Assembly (NCBI RefSeq): GCF_006715145.1
Contig: NZ_VFMR01000001.1
Span: 1,488,001 to 1,552,000 of the forward strand
Direction of reading: 5' to 3'
DNA: 64,000 nt
Origin: Microbacterium sp. SLBN-146
Lineage (GTDB): Bacteria > Actinomycetota > Actinomycetes > Actinomycetales > Microbacteriaceae
Positions 1-7,800 of this stretch are shown piece after piece. The notes under the pieces were generated by a model that did not search any database, was not told where the DNA came from, and saw nothing but the letters and a program-made list of their open reading frames with translations. Positions within the stretch are counted from its first letter, which is position 1; each line of letters begins with the position of its first letter. The position numbers and the translations under genes are program-made.

Positions 1-810
1 ACCGGCCTCTGTCGCGCCGTAGTCGATGACGCCCATCACCTGGCCGCGGAGGTTCGCCACGGCGAGCGGAAGCGTCATCCGGTTCGTGTCGCTGATGAGG
101 ATGAGTGGCGCGATGAAGTCGTTCCAAGCGGTGAGGAACGCGAAGAGGCCGACGGTGATGAGGCCGGGCTTCACGGCGGGCAGCAGTACACGCCACAGGG
201 CGCTGAAGCTGTTGCATCCGTCGACGAGCGCCGCTTCGTCCATCTCCTTCGGAATGGACTCGAAGGAGATCCGCATCATGAACATCGAGAACGGCAGCTG
301 GAACATCGTCAGCACGAGCGCGACCCCGACGAGCGAGTTGTTGAGGCCGATCGCATTGAGGATCACGTAGAGCGGGATCAGCAGCGTCGCGTACGGAACC
401 ATCAGGATCGCCAGCACGAGGAGGAACAGGAGGTTCTTCCCGGGGAAGTGGAAGCGCGCGAACGCATACCCGCCGAAGAACGACGTCGCGAGCGTCAGCA
501 CCACGGTGAGGAGCGACACGAAGAGGGAGTTGCCGAGGTAGACCCAGATGCCGGCCTGGAAATTGGCGAGGGAGATGTAGTTGCCGAATCCCCACCCGTC
601 CGTCTGGGCCGATCCAGCCTGCGGACTGAACGACGAGATGGTCGTCCAGACGAGGGGGTAGAGGAAGATGATGGCGAGGGCGCCCGTCATGACGACGAAG
701 GGCAGTCCCATGACGACGCGACCCGTGTCGCGCCGGCGTCGCGGCGTCCCACTCAGATGCGGGGCGACGATCGTTCGCGTCGATGACGTTTCGGTGGCTG
801 TCGCGGTCAT
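1..810 (-). CDS. Carbohydrate ABC transporter permease, MalG type (partial, 3' end outside window)
   Basis: Inner-membrane permease of a CUT1 sugar importer. The 270 visible residues run from ATG at 810 off the left edge, so the C-terminus is missing. An N-terminal basic stretch is followed by a first membrane segment around residues 35-58, a periplasmic loop and several further segments. The cytoplasmic EAA loop that docks the ATPase starts near residue 192 (EAALVDG, then a PAVKPG end). The start lies one base after the stop of the MalF-type permease, so the two are translationally coupled. Family is clear; the substrate is inferred (arabino-oligosaccharides) only from the neighbouring arabinan enzymes. 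No cognate ATPase is in the window; a shared MsmK-type ATPase elsewhere would be usual. Confidence 0.9.
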   Translation of the reverse strand, partial: MTATATETSSTRTIVAPHLSGTPRRRRDTGRVVMGLPFVVMTGALAIIFLYPLVWTTISSFSPQAGSAQTDGWGFGNYISLANFQAGIWVYLGNSLFVSLLTVVLTLATSFFGGYAFARFHFPGKNLLFLLVLAILMVPYATLLIPLYVILNAIGLNNSLVGVALVLTMFQLPFSMFMMRISFESIPKEMDEAALVDGCNSFSALWRVLLPAVKPGLITVGLFAFLTAWNDFIAPLILISDTNRMTLPLAVANLRGQVMGVIDYGATEAG

Positions 811-811
811 G

Positions 812-1726
812 TCAGGACTCCTCGGGGCGGCGGAAGGCGCGCAACTGCACGACGTTGATGACGATGAGCGCGAGCAGGACGATGACCGACAGGGCGGCGG
901 CGATTCCGAGGCTGTTCTGCCCCTGGAAAGCGACGTTGTAGATGAGCTGGACGATCGTCATGGTGCTGTTGTCGGGCCCGCCCTTGGTCAGGATGTAGAA
1001 CTGGTCGAAGGCGAGAAGCGACCCCGTGACGCACAGCACGATCGTCAATGCGAAGGTCGGACGCAGGAGCGGCACGGTGATGTATCGGAAGGTCTGCCAC
1101 CGGGAGGCGCCGTCGATGCGGGCAGCCTCGAAGACGTCATCGGGGATGCCCTGGAGGCCGACGAGCATGAGCAGCATGTAGAAGCCCGCGTACCGCCACA
1201 CGATGAGGAAGACCGTCGACCAGAGCGCCCCTTCGGGGGTACCAAGGAACGTGATGCCCCACGACTCCATGAGGCCCGCGAAGGGGCCGGCGAACGGGGA
1301 ATACAGCACGTAGAAGAGGAGCGACGCGGAGGCGAGACCGAGGGCGCTTGGAACGAGGAACGACGTCCGCAGGAACCCCTTCCACCTCGTCGACTCCTGC
1401 ACGAGGAGTGCGAGCCCCAGGCCGAGGCCGATGAGGAGAACCGTCGTGATGACGGTGTAGAGCAGGGTGAAGCGGATCGAATCCCAGAAGAGACGGTGGT
1501 TGACCGCGTCGACGTAGTTCTCGGGGAAGTTCCATCCCATGTTCCCGCGCAGGAGCGGCCAGTCCGATCCCGACATCTGCAGCACGAGCACGAGCGGGAT
1601 GAGGAACAGCGCGATGACGAACAGCGCGGTCGGGGCGGCATAGAGCCAGCCCTGCAGCGGGCCGCCGAGCGGGCTCCGGCTGGGGCGCGGGGGGCGTACC
1701 CGCCGCGTAGCGGTCGTGAGGGCCAC
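812..1726 (-). CDS. Carbohydrate ABC transporter permease, MalF type
   Basis: 304-residue membrane permease of a CUT1 sugar importer, partner of the MalG-type protein downstream. The GTG start at 1726 is chosen because an AAGGAG ribosome site lies 4-5 bases upstream; a longer open frame to 2602 runs antisense through nothing plausible and overlaps the lipoprotein gene in another frame. Six hydrophobic segments are visible, with the EAA loop at about residue 200 (EAARIDGA followed by PLLRP). Length is normal for the family. It is separated from the binding-protein gene by a strong hairpin at 1756-1792, which suggests the permeases are made at a lower level than the binding protein. Confidence 0.93.
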   Translation of the reverse strand: MALTTATRRVRPPRPSRSPLGGPLQGWLYAAPTALFVIALFLIPLVLVLQMSGSDWPLLRGNMGWNFPENYVDAVNHRLFWDSIRFTLLYTVITTVLLIGLGLGLALLVQESTRWKGFLRTSFLVPSALGLASASLLFYVLYSPFAGPFAGLMESWGITFLGTPEGALWSTVFLIVWRYAGFYMLLMLVGLQGIPDDVFEAARIDGASRWQTFRYITVPLLRPTFALTIVLCVTGSLLAFDQFYILTKGGPDNSTMTIVQLIYNVAFQGQNSLGIAAALSVIVLLALIVINVVQLRAFRRPEES

Positions 1727-1755
1727 GTCGCTCCTTCGAGATGAGGGGTGGGATG

Positions 1756-1792
1756 CGGCGGGGGCGCGTCGGATGCCGACACGCCCCCGCCG
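1756..1792 (-). terminator. Long GC hairpin between binding-protein and permease genes (attenuator)
   Basis: Perfect 11-base arms (CGGCGGGGGCG and CGCCCCCGCCG) enclose a second 5-base stem (GTCGG/CCGAC) with an ATG loop. It sits directly after the lipoprotein stop and before the MalF-type start, with no T-run on the minus strand. Such hairpins commonly stabilise the upstream binding-protein message or partly terminate; the role here is inferred. Confidence 0.65.
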
Positions 1793-1800
1793 GGGATCGA

Positions 1801-3102
1801 TCACTGGCTGAGGACGTCCGTGATGGCGTCGTTGTCCGCGTCGATGTTCTCCGCGTCGCCCATGACGGCATCGCGGATGAGCGTCAGCCACGGGCTGCCG
1901 GGAGCGTTGAACGCCTGCTGGAACTGCAGCGCGACGGGAGTGTCGCCTTCGCTCGCGACCTCGTTGATCGTGACGAGACGGGGGTCCTCCGCGGCGTATT
2001 CGTTGTTGGCGAGATCGGAGCGCGAGACGGCGTTGCCGTCCTTCGCGAGCACCTGCACCTGCGCCTCGTCCGACATCATCCACGCGAGGAAGTTCCACGC
2101 CTGGGCCGAGAGGTCCGAGTCCTTCGAGATGCCGATGCCGTCTCCTCCGACGAACGTCGAGACACCTCCATCGACGCCGGGAAGGCCGGCGACGCCCGCG
2201 TCGAACTCGAGCGCCGAGAGGAGGGTCGCGGGGTACGGCATGATGCCGACGTTGCCCTCCTGGAAGCCGGCGACCCACGTCGCGCCCGTCTCTTCCGCCG
2301 AACCGGGTGCGACCGCTCCGCCGTCGTAGAGGCCCTTCCACGTGGAGTAGACCTCTTTGGCCGTGTCGGATGCCAGAAGCGACTCGGTGCCGTCCTCGTT
2401 CATCACCTGGTCGCCCGATGCCCAGATGCTCGGGAACCACGTGAAGACGAGGCATCCGCCGCAGTTGAGTCCCGCGGATGTTCCCGAGACGCCCGGCTTG
2501 CCGAGATCCTGCACGGCCTGCGCCGCCTCGGCGAACTCGGCGAGGGTCTCGGGTGCCTTCTCGGGGTCGAGGCCCGCCTCGGCGAAGAGCTCCTTGTTCC
2601 ACATGAGCATCGACAGGTCCAGGACGAACGGAAGCACGTGCTCCTGGCCGTCATAGGTCCCCGCCGCGAGGTGGCCCTTGTTGATCGTGTCCTTGAAGTC
2701 CAGGCCGTCGATCTGCTCCGTGATGTCGGTGAACAGGCCCTGCTGCACCCAGTTGGGCACGTAGACGATGTCGGCGGCGAACAGGTCGGGGAGGCCGCCG
2801 GAGCCGGCAGCGGCTCCCACCTTCGCGACATAGTCGTCGTTGGGAACGACCGTCAGCTCGACCTGGTTCTCGTGGCTGTCGTTGTAGGCCTCGACCAGGA
2901 GCTTCGCCTGACGCTCGAGCGGCGCGCGTGTCCACAGGGTGAGCGTCGAGCCGTCGTCGATGCCCTCAGCGGGAATCGACTCGGCCGGTGCGGGGCTGTC
3001 TCCTCCGCCGCCGGCGCAGGCTGCGAGGCTGCCGATGAGGGCGCCCGCTGTGACGAATGCGGTGGCCGCGCGTAGTGCGGCACGTCGTCGGGTGGTGATC
3101 AT
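1801..3102 (-). CDS. Sugar-binding lipoprotein of CUT1 ABC importer
   Basis: Extracellular solute-binding protein (family 1) of 433 residues that captures sugar for the two permeases downstream. ATG at 3102 is preceded by a GAGGAG-like site about 9 bases upstream; the longer frame to 3156 has no comparable site. The signal peptide is lipoprotein type: twin basic N-terminus, hydrophobic core and lipobox SLAAC with the lipidated Cys at residue 29. The mature part shows typical cluster-1 features such as LTLWT near residue 55, a central domain with paired WNKELF, and WNFLAWMMSDEA near residue 340. Divergent from the LacI regulator at 3284, which probably controls it. Substrate probably an arabinose-containing oligosaccharide, by context only. 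Confidence 0.92.
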   Translation of the reverse strand: MITTRRRAALRAATAFVTAGALIGSLAACAGGGGDSPAPAESIPAEGIDDGSTLTLWTRAPLERQAKLLVEAYNDSHENQVELTVVPNDDYVAKVGAAAGSGGLPDLFAADIVYVPNWVQQGLFTDITEQIDGLDFKDTINKGHLAAGTYDGQEHVLPFVLDLSMLMWNKELFAEAGLDPEKAPETLAEFAEAAQAVQDLGKPGVSGTSAGLNCGGCLVFTWFPSIWASGDQVMNEDGTESLLASDTAKEVYSTWKGLYDGGAVAPGSAEETGATWVAGFQEGNVGIMPYPATLLSALEFDAGVAGLPGVDGGVSTFVGGDGIGISKDSDLSAQAWNFLAWMMSDEAQVQVLAKDGNAVSRSDLANNEYAAEDPRLVTINEVASEGDTPVALQFQQAFNAPGSPWLTLIRDAVMGDAENIDADNDAITDVLSQ

Positions 3103-3283
3103 GCAACTGTCTCCTCTGGCTCTTCTTCGAGCGGATGTCGCTGGACGGGTCGGCATCGCTGCGAGTGGGGTGCGCTGGAATGCCGAAATCGGCGAAATCC
3201 ATTTCGGGCAAGTTATCGTGGCAAGTGAGCAAGCGTCAAGTAGTGTCTCCGATAACGTTTGAGCACCGAGAGAGGTGAGGGTC
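3103..3283. promoter_or_regulatory. Divergent control region between sugar importer and LacI-type regulator
   Basis: 181 bases separate the divergent starts. AT-richer than the surroundings. A LacI-type candidate operator GATAACGTTT with palindromic core AACGTT lies at 3251-3260, just before the regulator. A second partly matching stretch, CAAGTTATCGTGG, is near 3209-3221. Operator assignment is inferred from the symmetry and position; no clear -35/-10 pair was assigned. Confidence 0.45.
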
Positions 3284-4309
3284 GTGGCAACGAGCGAGAA
3301 CGCGTCGCGAGCGGCAACGTTGAGCGATGTCGCGCGGCGTGCCGGCGTCTCGATCGCAACCGCGTCGAAGGCGCTGAACGACCGAAGCGACGTCGCGGTC
3401 GCGACCCGTCAACGGGTGCTGCAGGCGGCTGAGGAACTGTCGTTCACACCGAACGCGATGGCCAAGGGACTCCTCGCCGGACGCACGGGAACCGTCGGCC
3501 TCCTCACGAGCGACCTCGAAGGTCGTTTCATGATCCCGATCCTGATGGGTGCCGAGGATGCCTTCGGTGCGGGGCAGATCAACGTCTTCCTGTGCGATGC
3601 CCGCGGCGATGCCATCCGCGAGCAGCACCATCTGCGCGCACTGCTGAGCCGTCGAGTCGACGGGATCATCGTGGTGGGGCGCCAGACCGACCCGCGACCT
3701 TCCCTCGGGCAGGGGCTCCCCGTCCCCGTGGTCTACGCCTACGCGCCCTCCGACGATCCGCGTGACCTCTCGCTGACCCCCGACAACTACTCCGGCGGCC
3801 GCCTCGCGGTGGAGCACCTGATCTCGTGCGGACGCCGACGGATCGCGCTCATCACGGGCGATCCCGCCTACGCCGCCGCGCAGGATCGCATCGCGGGCGC
3901 CCGCGCGGGACTCGACGCGGCGGGCCTCGAGCTCGTCGGCGAACCGATGTTCTCGGAGTGGACGGAGCACTGGGGGCGGGCGGCCGCAGCGATGCTGCTC
4001 GAGCGGCATCCCGATGTCGACGCGATCTTCTGCGGCTCCGACCAGATCGCCCGCGGCGCTCTCGACACCGCGCGGGACTTCAATCGCAGCGTGCCCGACG
4101 ACCTCGCGATCATCGGGTACGACAACTGGGAGGTCCTCGCGACCAACTCGCGCCCGCAGCTCACGAGCATCGACGCGAACCTCCAGCAGCTCGGTCGGCA
4201 GGCCGCCCAGCGCGTTTTCGATGCGATCGACGGCGTCGACATCGGCCAGGGCAACCACCACCTCCCCGTGCGTCTCGTCATCCGCGGCTCGACGATCCCT
4301 CGCCGCTGA
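3284..4309 (+). CDS. LacI-family transcriptional regulator
   Basis: Sugar-responsive repressor of about 341 residues. The N-terminal helix-turn-helix is at residues 12-31 (TLSDVARRAGVSIATASKAL), followed by the hinge helix region with AKGLLAGRTGTVGLL and a periplasmic-binding-protein-like effector domain to the end. GTG at 3284 is preferred because GAGG lies 8 bases upstream; GTG at 3275 is the alternative and adds three residues. The hinge has LLAGR where many family members have LR/LA-R, still suited to minor-groove insertion. Divergent from the CUT1 importer, so the natural target is the intervening region and possibly the enzyme genes downstream. Effector unknown; an arabinose-derived sugar is likely from context. 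Confidence 0.93.
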   Translation: MATSENASRAATLSDVARRAGVSIATASKALNDRSDVAVATRQRVLQAAEELSFTPNAMAKGLLAGRTGTVGLLTSDLEGRFMIPILMGAEDAFGAGQINVFLCDARGDAIREQHHLRALLSRRVDGIIVVGRQTDPRPSLGQGLPVPVVYAYAPSDDPRDLSLTPDNYSGGRLAVEHLISCGRRRIALITGDPAYAAAQDRIAGARAGLDAAGLELVGEPMFSEWTEHWGRAAAAMLLERHPDVDAIFCGSDQIARGALDTARDFNRSVPDDLAIIGYDNWEVLATNSRPQLTSIDANLQQLGRQAAQRVFDAIDGVDIGQGNHHLPVRLVIRGSTIPRR

Positions 4310-4316
4310 CCCTCCC

Positions 4317-4379
4317 GCTCACTCGTCGCAAATGGCGGCGTGACCGCCAAGCATCCCGCCATTTTTGCGACAAGTGAGC
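4317..4379. repeat. Hairpin repeat element, copy 1
   Basis: A 63-base near-perfect inverted repeat begins 7 bases after the regulator stop. Its arms read GCTCACTCGTCGCAAATGGC and the reverse complement of the same sequence (ending GCGACAAGTGAGC), with a loop containing TGACCGCCAAGCAT. It probably ends transcription of the regulator gene, but a second copy at 4429-4487 shows that it is a repeated element rather than a simple terminator. Confidence 0.75.
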
Positions 4380-4428
4380 CGGGTGGTCCTCGGTCGGTGC
4401 GCGGGTGTTGGTTGCTTCCTCGGGCGTT

Positions 4429-4487
4429 CGCTTGTCTCGAATGGCGGCGTGACCTCCGAGCATCCCGCCCTTTGCGACAAGTGAGCG
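4429..4487. repeat. Hairpin repeat element, copy 2
   Basis: Second copy of the 4317-4379 element, 50 bases downstream in the same orientation. Arms CGCTTGTCTCGAATGGCGG and CCGCCCTTTGCGACAAGTGAGCG form the stem; the loop GTGACCTCCGAGCAT matches copy 1 with two changes. Differences between copies tend to keep the stem, as expected for a mobile or REP/MITE-like palindromic unit. Confidence 0.72.
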
Positions 4488-4673
4488 TGGGGCGTATGCC
4501 GCGGGGAAGGGCGCCGCGGGGCGGGATGCCGCGGTGAGGGATGCCGCAGCGCGGGGCGCCGCGGTGAGGGATGCCGGGGGAGAGATGCCGAGCTGCGCGA
4601 GGAGGCACGGCGCAGCGCGTAGCGCGTGCGGGCTCGAGTGCGCAAGGGGTTTCGCTTCGGAGCACTGTGTTTC

Positions 4674-4685
4674 GATACCGGTAAC
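4674..4685. promoter_or_regulatory. Candidate operator GATACCGGTAAC
   Basis: Near-perfect palindrome around TACCGGTA, 132 bases before the start of the large hydrolase gene. The half-site GGTAAC/GTTACC recurs before other genes of the locus (20874, 24712, 28083). Inferred to be the binding site of one of the two LacI-type regulators. Confidence 0.5.
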
Positions 4686-4817
4686 ACGAAATCTCCGAAA
4701 ACCATTGCGCTGATGCTATGTCACTGCTTTACTGGGCGCCGACTCGAATTTCCGGCCACCCGACCCCTGTGTACCGTGCCGCCGAGTCATCCGTTCCCCC
4801 AATGGAGAGGATGGGCG

Positions 4818-7800
4818 ATGACGCCTATGACCAGGAGAAGAGCGGCCGCTGCAGCGACAATCTGCGCGCTGACGGCAGCCACACTCACATTCGTGCCGAC
4901 GAGTGCATTCGGAGCCCCCGTCCCGGGCAACGAATCCGACATCGGTGTGTACACGAACGGTGAGACCGACACGATGGACATCGGTGATCCGACGTACACC
5001 AATCTCGCCGAAGTCGAGCAGAAACTTGCCACGGGCGTGGATTGGACGGCGGACAGCATGCACGATGCCATCTTCGAGAAGGACCTCGCGGCGGGCGGCA
5101 CCGACTACTACCTCGACCGCATCCTCGGTGTGACGGGGACGGCGAACAACGCCGTGCTCCAGACCCGCGGTCGCTCGCTGTACATGCGTGGCGGAAGCAC
5201 GTGGGGCGTCATGGGCTTCGCGGGCTCCGCGTTCGCGGGCGGCCCGAACAACCTCGGATCGTTCTACTCGGTCGTCGTGCCGGGTCAGACCGTCTCGGAG
5301 GTCGGCGCTCAGCGCTTCAACGCTCCGAGCCACGCGACGTCGCGCTACACGATCGGCTCGACGGGCGTCGTCGCCGACATGCGCAAGTTCATCACGTACG
5401 ACAACGTCGCCGTGACGACGATCGCGTTCCAGAACCCCGGCTCCGCGGCACAGACCTTCACGGTGCGGGCGTCCTCCCCGCTCGCGACGGGCGCGGGTGA
5501 CGGAGCAGACGAGCTCATCGGCAGCCGCACGATCACGAGCGGCTCGAACAACGGGCTCAACGACACGGCGTGGTCGCAGATCGACATCGCGCTGAAGGCA
5601 CCCGGGTTCACCCGCTCGGGTTCGAACCTGGATCGCGAGATCACGGTCCCCGCGGGCGAGACGGTCGAGCTGTCGGTCGTCGGCGCGCTCTACAGCGACG
5701 GGATGCCCGACGGTGCCGAGGAGCTCCAGACGTACGCGGGCCTTACCCCGGCGGAGGCGTTCCGCACCGGCGTGACCGACTTCAACCGCCGCTGGGCGCA
5801 GGACATCCCCTACATCGATGTGCCCGACCCGGCCATCGAGAAGGCGATCGTCTACCGCTGGTGGGGCGAGCGGTACAACTCGCTCGACACGAACGAATCC
5901 GGCTACGTCTACCAGTACCCGACGACGATCGAGGGCGTGAACCTGTACCAGAACTCGGTCGTGCTGACGCAGCCGATGCACCTGCAGGACACGAAGTGGA
6001 TCCGGAACCCCTACCTCGCGTACGGCCAGATCCTCAACGTCGGCGAGCTCTCGGGATCGTCGGCCTTCCTCGACAGCCCGGGTCACACGAGCTGGAACAA
6101 CCACTACTCGCAGTACCTCGGCACAGCGGGTCTCGAGGCCTACAACGTCTACGGCGGCGGTCCCGAGATCGCGGAGCGGTTCGCCTCGTACTTCGAAGGC
6201 GACGGCGTCGGCCAGCTCGAGCACTACGACGGCAACGACGACAAGCTCATCGCGTACGACACCAACTACATGCCCGGCAATGACTCGGATGCCATCACGT
6301 TCGGCTACCCGCGCGTCAACGCCTCGGCACCGGGCGCACGGACCATCGAGCGTCCCGAGTCGGCGTACGTGTGGGGCGCGTTCGACGCGGCCGCGAAGCT
6401 CTACGAGCAGGCCGGAGCCGATGAGGCGAAGGTCGCCGAGATGCAGACGGCGGCGGACGAGATCCAGACCGCTGTCCTCGATCGCCTGTGGAGCGAGGAG
6501 ATGCGGATGTTCCTCGCGGGCACGTCGCACGGCGCCCAGGCTGCCGCGTCGTCGGGCTCGGGAACGAACCCGCTGAGCGCCGCCGAGCGCGACCTCATCC
6601 CCGCGAAGGAGTCGAATCTCTACGACATCTACTCCGAGGGACTCATCCCCAAGGAGGATGCCGAGACCTACGTCGACGGCTTCCGTTTCCTCCGCTACGG
6701 CGACAACTTCCCGATCTTCCCCTTCTATACCGCGAACCAGTACGACCGCGCGAAATTCGGGATCGGCGGGTCGAACAACTTCTCGAACATCAACTTCACG
6801 GTGCAGTATCGCGCCGTGCGGGCGGCGCTTCGCGACTACGACCCGGAGCAGAAGTACATCACTCCGGAGTACGCCGCGAAGCTCCTCGACTGGATGGCGT
6901 GGAGCATCTACCCCAACGGCGATGCGCGCGTCGCGAACCAGTCCGAGTACTACTCGAACTGGAACCCCACGACGAAGACGTTCAACCGCAACAACCCGAA
7001 CCACGTGATGCTCGGCAACATGAACTACATCTACGTGGAGGACATGGGCGGTATGCGTCCCCGCGCGGACGACAAGATCGAGCTGTGGCCCATCGACCTC
7101 GGCTACGACAACTTCATGGTCAACAACCTGCGCTACCACGGCAAGGACCTCACGATCGTCTGGGATCGGGACGGCTCGGAGTACGGTCTCGGCGCTGGTT
7201 ACAGCCTCTTCATCGACGGTGAGCGCAAGGCTACGGCCAACGGCCTCGGCCGGTTCGTCTACGATCCGGCGAGCAACGCGATCGTCGAGTCCGACGAGGG
7301 CCTCGACGTCGCGATCGTCTCGGACGAGGGTGCAGACGTGCCCGCGGCCGTCGACACCCCGATCGGCGACGAGCGCGTCGTGTCGTACCTGAAGACGGCG
7401 GGCATCGACCTCGAAGAGGATGCCGCGAACCTCGCGACCGGTGCCGAGCTGTCGTCGTCGGCGACCCAGCAGGGAGCGCGCCCGACCCCGTGGCGCAACT
7501 TCCACACCCCCGGGTGGGGCAGCGGCCAGATGAACTTCGCGCCGGGTGCCATCGCCGAGACGGAGCGGCCCGTGTCGCTCGACGCCGTCACGGACGGTAC
7601 GACCGTCAACGAGCCCTACTGGGGTAACTACGGCACGGAGGGGAACAGCGGCTACGTGGATCTCGACTTCGGTTCGCCGCAGTCGTTCGACAACGTGAAG
7701 GTGTGGTTCGTCAGCGATCGTCAGGCGGGTGGATACCGCGAGCCGCAGGGCTACTCGATCCAGGTGCAGAACGAGGCGGGCGAGTGGGTCACCGTGCCCG

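Larger units (their letters stand above)
4310..4673. other. Non-coding stretch with two hairpin repeats and a GC-rich satellite-like tract
   Basis: No gene is supported here. The first half carries two related hairpin elements (annotated separately). From 4488 to about 4600 there is a degenerate short-period tract built from GGGATGCCGCGGTGA-like and GGCGCCGCGG-like units, without coding character. Then the control region of the next gene begins. Confidence 0.6.

Noticed and set aside
4716..7505. 929-codon ORF antisense to the large hydrolase gene
   Set aside because: High GC leaves antisense frames open. The product is Arg/Val/Asp-rich without domains, and the sense protein has a signal peptide, motifs and a ribosome site.
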